Shown: positions 37,864-47,353, counted from the stretch's first letter. The stretch: 64,000 nucleotides of DNA from Nitrosococcus wardiae (GCF_004421105.1 NZ_CP038033.1:639659-703658); one strand, 5' to 3'. Numbers and translations: made by a program. The notes: generated from the letters alone by a model not told the origin.

Positions 37864-39105
37864 CTAAAGGCCGCGGTATTTTTTAGCCAGCCGCTCAACA
37901 GTCAACCCCTGCACGACGATAGAAAACACTACGACGACATAGCACACCGTGATCAAAAGTTCCCGTGACATAGTCGATGTAAGCGATAGGGCCAACGCAA
38001 TAGAGATACCCCCACGGAGGCCACCCCAGGTCATGATTATCCCTGTTTGAGGCGCTAACCCTAGGCGTTTTTTGAAGATTCGAATGGGAAAAAATAATGC
38101 CATATAACGTGCTAGCAATACGATGGGTATGGCCAGTATTCCTGCCAATAGATATTGGCCATCAAAGGAAATGATAATAAGTTCTAGGCCAATCAGCACA
38201 AAAAGAATGGCATTAAATAATAAGTCGAGCAGCTCCCAAAATTTATCCACGTAAGCTTCAGTGATTCCTGACATGCCGCCAGAGCGGAAGCGTTCATGGC
38301 CAATCATGAGTCCTGCAACTACCATAGCGAGGGGTCCAGAGAAATGCAGGTAGTTGGCTAGCCGATATCCCCCCAGAACAATAGCCAGTGTAATCAGCAC
38401 TTCTATTTGGTAGTTATCAATAGATTTCATTAGCCAATAAGCAAGATAGCCAAAACCAAATCCTAGCAGGACCCCCCCACCCACCTCTTCAAAAAAAAAC
38501 AGGGCAATATCTGTGCTATTTACCTCTCCACTACCCACATGGGCAAGACTAAAAATGGTGAGAAATATCACCACCCCTATACCGTCATTGAACAGGCTTT
38601 CTCCGACTATTTTGGTTTCCAAGACTTTAGAGACTCCAGCCCTTTTCAAAATACTCAGGACGGCGATAGGGTCGGTCGGTGAAATAAGTGCGCCAAATAA
38701 TAAACAATGGATAAAGGGAACGTCTAAACCCACCAACTGGAATCCGGCAAACATCATGCTTCCCACCAAAAATGTGGAGACCAACACCCCCAAGGTGGCA
38801 AACATCACAATAGGGCCACGCATCGCCTTGAGTGAGTCCAGATCAGTATGCAAAGCACCAGCAAACAAAAGAATGCTCAAAAAACCATCAAGCAATACTT
38901 CCTTAAAGTCTATTTGCGCAACGAGATCTTTCTCAAACTCGATAATACCGGGAAAAAAACTACCCACCATTATGGTCACCGTAGAGAACACAATGGCAAT
39001 GACCATCAGCCCAATGGTGTCCGGCAGTTTTAAAAAACGAGCATTTAAATAGCCAAAAATCGCAGCTAACACGGTCAGCAGAGTAACAATATTCAGTATA
39101 TCCAT
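37864..39105 (-). CDS. CPA1-family sodium/proton antiporter
   Basis: A 413-residue polytopic membrane protein with about 11-12 helices. Motifs are those of the monovalent cation:proton antiporter 1 family: FLSILLFAGALHTDLDSL, LISPTDPIAVLSIL with the conserved Asp, and VGESLFNDGIGVVIFLT with the essential ND pair. It also has LTWGG-like MTWGGLRGGISIALAL. It would exchange sodium for protons, useful in a marine habitat. It is convergent with ltaE, 19 bases apart. Confidence 0.92.
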   Translation of the reverse strand: MDILNIVTLLTVLAAIFGYLNARFLKLPDTIGLMVIAIVFSTVTIMVGSFFPGIIEFEKDLVAQIDFKEVLLDGFLSILLFAGALHTDLDSLKAMRGPIVMFATLGVLVSTFLVGSMMFAGFQLVGLDVPFIHCLLFGALISPTDPIAVLSILKRAGVSKVLETKIVGESLFNDGIGVVIFLTIFSLAHVGSGEVNSTDIALFFFEEVGGGVLLGFGFGYLAYWLMKSIDNYQIEVLITLAIVLGGYRLANYLHFSGPLAMVVAGLMIGHERFRSGGMSGITEAYVDKFWELLDLLFNAILFVLIGLELIIISFDGQYLLAGILAIPIVLLARYMALFFPIRIFKKRLGLAPQTGIIMTWGGLRGGISIALALSLTSTMSRELLITVCYVVVVFSIVVQGLTVERLAKKYRGL

Positions 39106-39352
39106 TATTTAATATTCTTTATCCGACGCTAAGACTTCTTCTCCAGGCCTAATAGAACTTTCAAATCTAGAGTGGGCTGGTTAATATTGATAAAGTAGCT
39201 CCATCATACCGAAAACGGACTTCCATTGCCGGTCCCTGGCCCACTTTCCCTATTGACTCTTGGTGTACTTTTTTAGCTAATCATATAATATTTTTATGTC
39301 CCTTAGCTTGATCTCGCCTTAATCCTTTTAATCTATTTCACCGATACTAATT

Positions 39353-39593
39353 ATGAATCATGAAACCAAAGGACTGATTTTAGGCTTTCTCGGAGTGACT
39401 GCATTTGGATTGACTCTGCCTGCCACACACTTTGTGTGTGTCCTATCTTGATCCCCTATTTATTGGTTTAGGGCAAGCAGTTGTTGCTGCTCTAGTTGCA
39501 GGAATTTTGCTTTTACTAGCAAAGGACACTATTCCTCATAAGGAGATTCTGGATGTGACGGAAGTTCAGGAGGACTGTTTAGCGATCGACTGA
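39353..39593 (+). pseudogene. Fragment of an EamA/DMT-family transporter
   Basis: The start reads MNHETKGLILGFLGVTAFG and LTLPATHFV, the first helix of a DMT transporter. It then shifts frame within a short CA/GT-rich stretch near 39430-39445. The next helix continues in another frame (YLDPLFIGLGQAVVAALVAG, ILLLLAKD) before unrelated sequence and a stop. The other eight helices are missing. Confidence 0.65.
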
Positions 39594-39661
39594 TGCCAGC
39601 GGTTGCGGTTCAAACTATGGTGGAGGCTGCGGCGGCGATTAAACACTCAAAAATATCTTTA

Positions 39662-40045
39662 TCAATCAATCACCGCAGGCTTTTCAATTACTGCTGGAAA
39701 AGAATGGATAAAACCTTCTCCTACACCCTTAAAAGCACCTATCCCGAGCCCTGTCATTCCACCTAAAATATGGCCCAAGACAGGAATTTTATTTCCCGCA
39801 GCACGCCCCCACTCTTTTGCACTAAACCCTCCTTCTTCAATAATATTGATGGGCCAACGGGCTCCCATGTTACCGACAAACTCAAGAGGCTCACAAAGTA
39901 TTCTCAAAAATAAATTCACTTCAGAACATTCTAAGTAATTCCTCGAATCCACATCCCAGCGGATAACACCTCGATCTTCAAGCATATCGGCGAATGAAGT
40001 TGTGGAAAATAATAACAATACCAGGGCGAACAACTTCGATTTCAT
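39662..40045 (-). CDS. Small secreted protein of unknown function
   Basis: A 127-residue product with a clear signal peptide (MKSKLFALVLLLFSTTSFA). A conserved-looking core includes two Cys (YLECSEVNLFLRILCEP) that could form a disulfide. A glycine-rich hydrophobic stretch follows (HILGGMTGLGIGAFKGVG), like a glycine zipper that might insert in or lie on a membrane. A good GGTGG ribosome site precedes the ATG. I do not recognise a family. Confidence 0.72.
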   Translation of the reverse strand: MKSKLFALVLLLFSTTSFADMLEDRGVIRWDVDSRNYLECSEVNLFLRILCEPLEFVGNMGARWPINIIEEGGFSAKEWGRAAGNKIPVLGHILGGMTGLGIGAFKGVGEGFIHSFPAVIEKPAVID

Positions 40046-40189
40046 AATCCACCTTATTATAAAAATTACAGACTCCGATCACCCGATCAAGAAATTTCCC
40101 TTAAAAGAAGAATTTTTTAGATGTAATTTATCAGTTTAATTTGACCGGGAGATCGGAGTATTTATTTGATAAATGATATTGATTATAAA

Positions 40190-40870
40190 TTAATCTTTAT
40201 CCTTCTCTTCTTCTTTCTCTTCCTTTTTTTCTTCTTTATCTTTTACTTTTGTTACGCTTGAGCTTCTAAAACGGTAAATAGCATAACCAAGTGCAGCGAG
40301 TATCAAGAGACCAAAAATGATAGGCAGCATACGCCGCACCAAAGGTATCTCTTCTTCTATGCCTACTCGAATAGGGATACTGATTTCTTCTCCCTCGATA
40401 GTCAGGAGAGCGGCGTAGAGGCCCCGCTTGTCAAAATCCACCCGTGTTTCTATCAAACCAGCACGGTATTTTTTTTCAGGAACTTCGACCAGTGTGCGTT
40501 TTTCTATAACTTCGCCCGGCTTTTCACCAGGGTTGACTTCTACAATTCGGAACGCTACCGGTCGGCTCCTAGTATAGCGGTCCATAAGATCAATAGTAAT
40601 AAGGGTCAAGCCTGTAATGGGCAGGTCATGGCAAAAACGCTCAAATTCTAGCTTCCGCTTTTCCTCCTCTTCTTCCTCTTTCTCTATGTCCACACGCTGA
40701 TAAGCGGTAAAGTGCACCATATACCCCTTATCCTTTGTCACACAAGGTATTCCTACCTCAGGAGCCTGCACTGGATCCTCTTCCTGCGCCCACGTGTAAG
40801 ATGTGCAAGAAAGAGCAGCTGCGATAAGAAAAAAAACACTTTGCAATAATTTTTTCATTACTTTCTTCAT
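40190..40870 (-). CDS. Signal-anchored membrane protein with charged tail, unknown function
   Basis: The 226 residues comprise a signal peptide, a periplasmic beta-rich domain of about 140 residues, one membrane helix near 185-205 (MLPIIFGLLILAALGYAIY) and a cytoplasmic tail of almost only Lys, Glu and Asp. A second Glu-rich run (EKEEEEEEKRK) lies in the periplasmic part near residue 65. The type I topology suggests a sensor or tether. No family is recognised. Confidence 0.7.
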   Translation of the reverse strand: MKKVMKKLLQSVFFLIAAALSCTSYTWAQEEDPVQAPEVGIPCVTKDKGYMVHFTAYQRVDIEKEEEEEEKRKLEFERFCHDLPITGLTLITIDLMDRYTRSRPVAFRIVEVNPGEKPGEVIEKRTLVEVPEKKYRAGLIETRVDFDKRGLYAALLTIEGEEISIPIRVGIEEEIPLVRRMLPIIFGLLILAALGYAIYRFRSSSVTKVKDKEEKKEEKEEEKDKD

Positions 40871-41309
40871 TGTTACTCCTGCCTTTCCAGTCTGCCCACC
40901 CTTTTGGAGCAGGGGAGCAGGTGGATTATTTCTGGGTCAAATTATAACTACACCTCATCATTGCGATATGGCTGTAAGTCAATACGCTCTTTCAATTTAG
41001 GTATATGTTTACCATTTATTTTCCATCTGCCTTATAACTGACCCACGTTGTGGCGTTGACCTCCTGGCTATACCACACCTCCTCTAAGGAGCCCTCCCTT
41101 GTAAGCCCTTACCTGATGAAGCTAGGATTTTTTTAATTCCATAACGAGAGCATGGACATCTCGCCAAGGCAGAACTTGCAATAATAAGTCAGATCTTTTT
41201 TGGGTACCATATCACCCCTTGTATACTGGATGAGCTGGATAGCTGAAATATAGTGATCTTTTCGGTTCATAATTAGATACTTAAGTCATTGAATAAAGGG
41301 AGAAAAAAG
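40871..41309. other. Gene-free intergenic region
   Basis: About 440 bases between divergent genes with no gene, strong hairpin or repeat that I can support. Confidence 0.5.
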
Positions 41310-42122
41310 ATGTATGAAGACCTTATAGGCAAACGCGTTCTGGTCACTGGAGCTTCAGGTGGACTGGGTGCTGCTATAGCCAAAGCTTTTGGGGGTCAAG
41401 GCTGCCGCGTTCTAGTCCATTACCGCACCCGAGAACAAGGTGCAGATCAGACAGTTAGAGCAATCCAGCAAGCAGGGGGTAGTGCCCTTCAATACCCTGC
41501 TGATTTACGATCCGAAAAAGCCATTGAGAAGCTTGTTAATTTTATTATCGAAACCTGGAATGGCATCGATGTGTTAGTCAACAATGCCGGCATCGTATTA
41601 AAGGCCAGCGTGCTTGATGCGGGGGCGGTCTACTGGGATGACAGCCTCAATGTGAACCTTCGGGCCCCCTACCTCCTTAGCCGCCAGGTGGCAAACCAGA
41701 TGATTAAAGAAGGGATTGAAGGCGTTATCCTTAATAATTCCAGCATCCATGCTACCAAGAGCGTCCAATACTTTAGCGCCTATGCGGCCTCTAAGGCTGG
41801 CCTAGAGGCCATGAGCCGGGTCATGGCGTTAGAGTGGGCACCCTATAACATCCGCGTTAACTGTATTGCGCCAGGGGTCGTACCCATAGAGCGGACGCAG
41901 GAAACCTTACAAGCCCAGAAGGACAACTGGATGCCTCATATCCCTGCAGGACGTTTTGGGAGACCACAAGATATTGCAGAAATGGCAGTCTATCTCTGCA
42001 GCAAGACGGCTGATTGGATCACCGGCCAATCTTTTGTGGTGGATGGAGGTATGTTAGCGAGAATGGATATGCCGCGCCGCCCACAGCCCCCCCTTCCACC
42101 GCTACCAGACCCTATTACATAA
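41310..42122 (+). CDS. Short-chain dehydrogenase/reductase
   Basis: The 270-residue classical SDR has the cofactor motif TGASGGLG, NNAG (DVLVNNAGIV), and the catalytic Ser (ILNNSS), Tyr and Lys (YAASKAG). WITGQSFVVDGGM closes the core. The sequence resembles glucose/3-ketoacyl reductase-like SDRs, but the substrate is not predictable. The tail ends in a proline-rich run. The ATG at 41310 follows GGGAGA. An earlier in-frame TTG at 41289 is unlikely. Confidence 0.9.
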   Translation: MYEDLIGKRVLVTGASGGLGAAIAKAFGGQGCRVLVHYRTREQGADQTVRAIQQAGGSALQYPADLRSEKAIEKLVNFIIETWNGIDVLVNNAGIVLKASVLDAGAVYWDDSLNVNLRAPYLLSRQVANQMIKEGIEGVILNNSSIHATKSVQYFSAYAASKAGLEAMSRVMALEWAPYNIRVNCIAPGVVPIERTQETLQAQKDNWMPHIPAGRFGRPQDIAEMAVYLCSKTADWITGQSFVVDGGMLARMDMPRRPQPPLPPLPDPIT

Positions 42123-42163
42123 TCAACAGGGTTATCGTCCGGTGCAGTTGGTGGTAAGTTTTT

Positions 42164-42182
42164 GGGCTTTGTTTCAAAGCCC
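42164..42182. terminator. Hairpin between the convergent SDR and pilU genes
   Basis: A perfect 8-bp stem (GGGCTTTG with CAAAGCCC) and a TTT loop occupy the 66-base convergent gap. No T run follows on either strand, so it is at best a weak bidirectional terminator. Confidence 0.4.
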
Positions 42183-42188
42183 CCTGCC

Positions 42189-43325
42189 CTACTCTGGTCC
42201 CTGAAGAGTAACCCCTTCGATGGCAGCGCTTAATTTCTGGGCCGCTCCCTCACCCCCTAGCTTTACCATTAGACGCACTTCGTTTGCCGAATCGGCATTG
42301 CGCAGCGCATCTTCATAACTAATAGCCCCATCTTTATATAATTGATAAACAGCTTTATCAAAACTTTGCATCCCTTGTTCGGTCGAGCGTTTCATCAAAT
42401 CCTTGATACCTACAACATCCCCCTTGTAAATAAGCTCAGCAATTAGTGGCGTATTAATAAGGATCTCTACTGCAGCCCGACGTCCCTTACCATCTGCGGT
42501 CGGAATCAGGCGCTGGGCAACCACAGCCTTAAGATTCAGTGAAAGATCCAACAGCAATTGCCGGCGTCGATCTTCAGGGAAGAAATTGATAATGCGTTCT
42601 AAAGCCTGATTAGCATTATTCGCATGAAGGGTTGATAAACACAGATGACCTGTTTCGGCAAAGGCCATAGCATATTCCATGGTTTCCCGACTCCGAATCT
42701 CACCAATCAAGATCACATCTGGAGCTTGCCGTAACGTATTCTTAAGCGCCACTTCGTAAGACTGAGTATCGATACCCACTTCCCGCTGGGTGATGATACA
42801 GCCTTCATGCTCATGGATATACTCAATGGGATCTTCAATAGTCACAATATGGCCCTTGCTATTACGATTACGGTAACCTACCATGGCGGCAAGGGAGGTG
42901 GATTTACCCGACCCTGTTCCCCCTACAAAGATCACCATACCGCGGCTAATCATGGTCAGTTGACATAATGTCGCGGGCAAGTGGATCTGCTCAAAGCTGG
43001 GGATCTCTGTTTTGATGCGGCGCAGCACCATACCTGCACTACTCCGTTGGTAGAAGGCATTGACACGAAACCGACCGAGATTTTCTCTGCCAAGGGCAAA
43101 ATTTCCCTCATGGGTTTGGCTAAACTCCTGCTGCTGCTGGGAAGTCATCGCTGTGAATACCAACTCCTTTGCTTGACTTTCCGACAAAGGCCGCTGGCTA
43201 GCTGGCATAACTTTACCGTGGATCTTGAAACTAGGGGGAAATCCTGCCGTAATAAAGAGATCCGAGGCATCGTGCTTGACCATGGCCTTTAGCAGAGCCT
43301 CTAGTTCTGTTGCTGGGTCTGTCAT
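42189..43325 (-). CDS. pilU: Type IV pilus retraction ATPase PilU
   Basis: PilU is a PilT paralogue that assists pilus retraction. The 378-residue hexameric ATPase has Walker A GGTGSGKS at about 135-142, the Asp box ending ILIGEIR, and a His box in HLCLSTLHANN. The C-terminus lacks the AIRNLIRE motif of PilT, as expected for PilU. It begins 9 bases after pilT in the same operon. Confidence 0.94.
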   Translation of the reverse strand: MTDPATELEALLKAMVKHDASDLFITAGFPPSFKIHGKVMPASQRPLSESQAKELVFTAMTSQQQQEFSQTHEGNFALGRENLGRFRVNAFYQRSSAGMVLRRIKTEIPSFEQIHLPATLCQLTMISRGMVIFVGGTGSGKSTSLAAMVGYRNRNSKGHIVTIEDPIEYIHEHEGCIITQREVGIDTQSYEVALKNTLRQAPDVILIGEIRSRETMEYAMAFAETGHLCLSTLHANNANQALERIINFFPEDRRRQLLLDLSLNLKAVVAQRLIPTADGKGRRAAVEILINTPLIAELIYKGDVVGIKDLMKRSTEQGMQSFDKAVYQLYKDGAISYEDALRNADSANEVRLMVKLGGEGAAQKLSAAIEGVTLQGPE

Positions 43326-43334
43326 AAGTGATGC

Positions 43335-44372
43335 CTAACGGAAAAGTTCTTTATTTACTGCTTTTTTTACCGCCTCCTGCTTGGTCACCACATTGCGGCG
43401 GGCTAACTCTATCAGACACTGATCCAAGGTTTGCATGCCTGCTCCTTGACCCGTTTGGATAGCAGAATACATTTGAGGGATCTTATCTTCACGAATGAGG
43501 TTACGGATGGCTGGGGTGCCAATCATGATCTCATGGGCAGCCGCCCGACCACCGCCAAATTTTTTAAGGAGGGTCTGAGAAATAACAGCTCGTAGAGATT
43601 CGGAGAGCATTGAGCGCACCATATCTTTCTCTGCGGCAGGGAATACATCGATAATACGGTCAATAGTCTTTGCCGCAGAACTGGTATGCAAAGTGCCAAA
43701 GACCAAGTGGCCCGTCTCTGCCGCCGTTAAAGCTAAGCGAATGGTTTCTAGATCCCGCATTTCCCCCACCAGGATGATGTCAGGGTCTTCACGTAATGCC
43801 GAGCGTAGCGCTTCGCTAAAACCATGGGTATCCCGGTGGACTTCACGTTGATTAATTAAGCTTTTTTTGCTTTCATGAACAAACTCAATGGGATCTTCGA
43901 TAGTTAAAATGTGGGCAAAATCATTCTCGTTTTTATAATTAACCATGGCCGCTAAGGTAGTTGACTTTCCTGAGCCTGTAGGTCCTGTCACCAACACAAT
44001 TCCCCGGGGATGGTTGGCGATATCCTTAAACACGGCCGGGGCATCGAGTTCCTCAAGAGTCAACACCTGGGAGGGAATGGTACGAAATACCGCTGCTGCT
44101 CCACGGTTTTGATTGAATGCATTCACGCGGAAACGGGCTAATCCTGGGATCTCGAAGGAAAAATCGGTTTCAAGAAATTCTTCATAATCCTTACGCTGCT
44201 TGTCATTCATAATATCGTAAATCATGGCATGAACTTCCTTGTGTTCCATGGGCGGTAAATTGATCCGGCGCACGTCGCCGTCTACCCGAATCATCGGAGG
44301 GAGTCCGGCTGAGATATGTAAATCGGAGGCAGAATTCTTGACACTAAAGGCAAGCAGTTCAGCGATATCCAT
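43335..44372 (-). CDS. pilT: Type IV pilus retraction ATPase PilT
   Basis: PilT powers pilus retraction and twitching motility at the inner-membrane base of the pilus. The 345 residues show Walker A GPTGSGKS at about 130-137, the Asp box (ILTIEDPIEFVHE, DPDIILVGEMRD), the His box HLVFGTLHTSSA, and the diagnostic AIRNLIRE motif needed for retraction. It is divergent from yggS, the usual gammaproteobacterial arrangement. Confidence 0.96.
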   Translation of the reverse strand: MDIAELLAFSVKNSASDLHISAGLPPMIRVDGDVRRINLPPMEHKEVHAMIYDIMNDKQRKDYEEFLETDFSFEIPGLARFRVNAFNQNRGAAAVFRTIPSQVLTLEELDAPAVFKDIANHPRGIVLVTGPTGSGKSTTLAAMVNYKNENDFAHILTIEDPIEFVHESKKSLINQREVHRDTHGFSEALRSALREDPDIILVGEMRDLETIRLALTAAETGHLVFGTLHTSSAAKTIDRIIDVFPAAEKDMVRSMLSESLRAVISQTLLKKFGGGRAAAHEIMIGTPAIRNLIREDKIPQMYSAIQTGQGAGMQTLDQCLIELARRNVVTKQEAVKKAVNKELFR

Positions 44373-44492
44373 AAGATTTCCTCAGATGATTTCCACAATA
44401 TGGACGAGTAGCTTATTTCGTTGGGAATATCGGCTAGACTTAGCCAAACTTAAAATGACTGAACATTAGCAAGGAGGAGACAAATACAAAAC

Positions 44493-45188
44493 ATGACCCA
44501 GATCGCACAACAATTAGCTCAAGTTCGTGCTCGCATTGCCGAAGCTGAACAGCGCTTTGGCCGCCCAGCAGGGAGTGTTACTCTTATAGCAGCGACCAAA
44601 ACCTGTTCAGTTTCCGCAATCCGTGCTGCAATAGCCTGCGGACAACGTGCTTTTGGAGAAAATTATCTGCAAGAAGCCTTGCCAAAAATTAAAGAGCTGG
44701 AATCGGAAAATTTGGAATGGCACTTCATTGGTCCTATTCAATCCAACAAAACCCGGGATATCGCCGCCCATTTTGATTGGGTCCACAGCGTTGACCGCTT
44801 AAAAATCGCTCAGCGCCTCAATCAACAACGGCCGCCGGAACTGCCGCCCCTTAATATCTGTTTACAGGTGAATATCAGTGGCGAGGATTCCAAATCTGGC
44901 ACTACTCCCGAAGCACTTACCGAAATAGCCAAAGCAGTCGCTGAAATGCCCCGGCTTTCATTGCGGGGCCTAATGACTCTGCCACCTCTCAATTCCGACT
45001 TTGAAGCGCAACGCCAGCCTTTTCGCGCCTTACATCAATTATGGCAGGAGCTTCGCCAGGGAGGGCTAAAGCTAGACACCCTCTCCATTGGCATGAGCGA
45101 CGATCTAGAAGCTGCCATTGCGGAAGGCGCCACCTTGGTTCGGGTCGGTGCAGCGATATTTGGTCGCCGACCGCAAAAAGGCGCTTAA
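44493..45188 (+). CDS. yggS: YggS/PLPBP pyridoxal phosphate homeostasis protein
   Basis: The 231-residue TIM-barrel protein binds PLP through the lysine in VTLIAATKT. GENYLQEALPKI, WHFIGPIQSNKT and LSIGMSDDLEAAIAEGAT follow, all family signatures. It controls vitamin B6 pools and amino-acid balance. It opens the yggS-proC-yggT-yggU group next to pilT. Confidence 0.95.
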   Translation: MTQIAQQLAQVRARIAEAEQRFGRPAGSVTLIAATKTCSVSAIRAAIACGQRAFGENYLQEALPKIKELESENLEWHFIGPIQSNKTRDIAAHFDWVHSVDRLKIAQRLNQQRPPELPPLNICLQVNISGEDSKSGTTPEALTEIAKAVAEMPRLSLRGLMTLPPLNSDFEAQRQPFRALHQLWQELRQGGLKLDTLSIGMSDDLEAAIAEGATLVRVGAAIFGRRPQKGA

Positions 45189-45282
45189 ACCGGCAGGTTC
45201 CATTAAAACCCTGCTGCAGCATTCAGCTTAACCCCCATTATGAGGTAAACTCAGAATTCGGAATGGAGCTAAAAGTGAAGCC

Positions 45283-46116
45283 ATGAGAGAACAAACCCTT
45301 GCTTTTATCGGTGGCGGCAACATGGCAACCAGTCTCATCGGCGGCTTGCTCGCTGATGGCCGCAATGCCCAGACTATTTGGGTCGCTGATCCGGATCGGA
45401 GTAAACTAGATGCCCTCCATCACCGCTTCAGCGTTAATACCACCCCCGATAATCTTCAGGCCGCTCAAGAAGCGGAAGTGGTCGTGCTGGCAGTCAAACC
45501 TCAACAGTTGAGAGCGGTGGCCACCGGGCTCAAAAGCGTGGTCACACCCTCCCAACCTCTTTGGCTTACGATTGCAGCAGGAATCCGGATCCCGGATTTA
45601 GAACGCTGGCTTGGTGGTCCGGCACCCATCGTGCGCGCAATGCCTAACACCCCGGCGTTAGTGCAAGCAGGAGCCACGGCCCTATTTGCCAACGCCCAAA
45701 CCAATCCCCAGCAACGGCAAATGGCAGAGTCCGTACTACGCGCAGTAGGACTCACCTTATGGCTGAAGGATGAAAATCTCATGGAAGTGGTCACCGCCCT
45801 ATCAGGCAGCGGTCCTGCCTATTTTTTCCTGGTCATGGAGGCCATGGAAAAAGCCGCTATCAATTTAGGCCTGGACGACAGCACTGCCCGTTTGTTGACT
45901 CTCGAAACTGCCTTCGGAGCCGCTAAAATGGCTCTGGAAAGTGAAGAAGATAGTATCCGCCTCCGGCAGCGGGTCACCTCACCGGGGGGGACTACTGAGC
46001 GAGCGATTACCGCCTTGGAGGAAGCCCACATCCGGGAAGCGTTTGCTCGCGCCTTGCGTGCCGCCCGTGACCGTACCCGAGAACTAGCCGAGGAACTGGG
46101 AACCGATCATGCCTAG
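45283..46116 (+). CDS. proC: Pyrroline-5-carboxylate reductase
   Basis: ProC makes proline from pyrroline-5-carboxylate with NAD(P)H. The 277 residues have the dinucleotide fold start AFIGGGNMATSLIGGL, VLAVKPQQL, RAMPNTPALVQAGATAL, ALSGSGPAYFFLVMEAM and VTSPGGTTERAI. Its end overlaps the yggT start by 8 bases. Confidence 0.96.
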   Translation: MREQTLAFIGGGNMATSLIGGLLADGRNAQTIWVADPDRSKLDALHHRFSVNTTPDNLQAAQEAEVVVLAVKPQQLRAVATGLKSVVTPSQPLWLTIAAGIRIPDLERWLGGPAPIVRAMPNTPALVQAGATALFANAQTNPQQRQMAESVLRAVGLTLWLKDENLMEVVTALSGSGPAYFFLVMEAMEKAAINLGLDDSTARLLTLETAFGAAKMALESEEDSIRLRQRVTSPGGTTERAITALEEAHIREAFARALRAARDRTRELAEELGTDHA

Positions 46117-46672
46117 CGATTACCTCTCCACCCCATTCATTTTTCTGGTTAACACCTTTTTTAGCCTTTATATTTTGGCGGTAATGCTGCGCCTGCTCCT
46201 GCAATGGGTACGGGCCGATTTCCATAACCCCTTGACGAAATTTCTGATCACGATTACTCAACCACTGCTCCGACCCCTGCGCCGTTTTATACCCCCTATC
46301 GGCAACATAGATACGGCTTCCCTTTTCCTGCTCTTTGTACTCACGATGGTTAAACTCACCATCATCTCAAGTTTAGCCGTAAGGGTCCCCTCCATAGCCG
46401 TACTGGCATGGGCAAGCATTGGCGATCTAGTCAGCCTGACATTCGACATCTTCAAGATTGCCATCTTAATCCAGGTTATCTTAAGCTGGGTAGCACCCAC
46501 CACCTACAACCCGGTGACTATACTGCTATACCATCTCACCGAACCGCTGTTACGGCCGGCCCGGAATTTAGTACCGCCCATCGGCGGCTTAGACCTCTCA
46601 CCACTAATGGTTCTGATTGGTCTACAAGTGGCCTCCATGCTTATTGAGCCCTGGTTTCCCCGCATCATCTGA
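46109..46672 (+). CDS. yggT: YggT family membrane protein
   Basis: The 187-residue inner-membrane protein has two repeated YggT modules of two helices each. Both contain the motif NP(L/V)T followed by (E/Q)PLLRP and an IPPIGGxD-type loop (PLLRPLRRFIPPIGNID, EPLLRPARNLVPPIGGLD). It has been linked to osmotic tolerance, but the mechanism is unknown. It overlaps proC and lies 6 bases before yggU. Confidence 0.92.
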   Translation: MPSDYLSTPFIFLVNTFFSLYILAVMLRLLLQWVRADFHNPLTKFLITITQPLLRPLRRFIPPIGNIDTASLFLLFVLTMVKLTIISSLAVRVPSIAVLAWASIGDLVSLTFDIFKIAILIQVILSWVAPTTYNPVTILLYHLTEPLLRPARNLVPPIGGLDLSPLMVLIGLQVASMLIEPWFPRII

Positions 46673-46678
46673 TTGCCC

Positions 46679-46990
46679 ATGGCCATTCCTTGGTATTATT
46701 GGGAACAGGATGCTCTGATTATCCAAATACGGCTCCAACCACGGGCTAGTTGCGACGAAATTATTGGCCCCCATGGGGATCGGCTTAAAGTTCGAATCAC
46801 GGCCCCTCCCGTGGAAGGTAAAGCCAATGCTGACTTGATCCGCTTTCTAGCCAAAACCTTCCGGGTCAGCAAAAACCAAATCCGCCTGCTCTCAGGAGCT
46901 ACTAGCCGAGATAAACGGGTGTGCATTGAAAAACCCGCTAAATTACTGCCGGGCATGGCTCCCCCTACGAATAGGGTTAAGGTTAAGTAA
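46679..46990 (+). CDS. yggU: YggU/DUF167 family protein
   Basis: The 103-residue protein carries the DUF167 core: LQPRASCDEIIGPHGDRLKV, APPVEGKANADLIRFLAK and SGATSRDKRVCIE. The function is unknown, but it is consistently linked to yggT. I chose the ATG at 46679. A TTG two codons earlier is possible. Confidence 0.92.
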   Translation: MAIPWYYWEQDALIIQIRLQPRASCDEIIGPHGDRLKVRITAPPVEGKANADLIRFLAKTFRVSKNQIRLLSGATSRDKRVCIEKPAKLLPGMAPPTNRVKVK

Positions 46991-47020
46991 ATACCTCAGT
47001 GAAAGTTTTGAAGTATTCCT

Positions 47021-47193
47021 GGAGCGAGCCGGTGGGGTGGAGCCTGGGGGCAGGGAAGTCCCCGCACCGATTCGCCGGGAGCGAATCGGGACATCCGCAG
47101 GAGGCCCCTCAGGGGGCGCGCCAGGGAGGGCGCGCATCAAACCTTTTTTTTAGGCAGGAAAAACAAGTTTGCGGAACACCACCGGCTCGCTCC
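47021..47193. repeat. 173-bp element with 15-bp perfect inverted ends and nested hairpins
   Basis: GGAGCGAGCCGGTGG (47021-47035) is perfectly complementary to 47179-47193. Inside are a GGGG/CCCC hairpin (47046-47063) and a 9-bp hairpin CCGATTCGC/GCGAATCGG (47067-47089). A TCCGCA/TGCGGA stem (47094-47099 with 47170-47175) encloses a GCCCC/GGGGC hairpin and a 7-bp GCGCGCC/GGCGCGC hairpin (47116-47135). The nested layout looks like a branched RNA or a non-autonomous mobile element. No target duplication is obvious and no product is encoded. Confidence 0.65.
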
Positions 47194-47353
47194 TAAAACA
47201 CCTCATACTTTATTCATAAGTACTTATTACGGGAAGAAGGACTTAGGCCTTTTATCCAAGAATGACATAAGCGGGATAAGTCCACTCCATTTAGAGGAAA
47301 CCCTGTGGGGCCTTTGTAGCAGGCGAGAGACACATGCTATACGAGCACGAAGG
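47194..47353. other. Spacer downstream of the hairpin element
   Basis: No gene. The stretch 47286-47312 resembles 20587-20612 after hemL (both contain CCATTTAGA, then GGAA and TGGGGC), hinting at a dispersed repeat. Confidence 0.35.
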
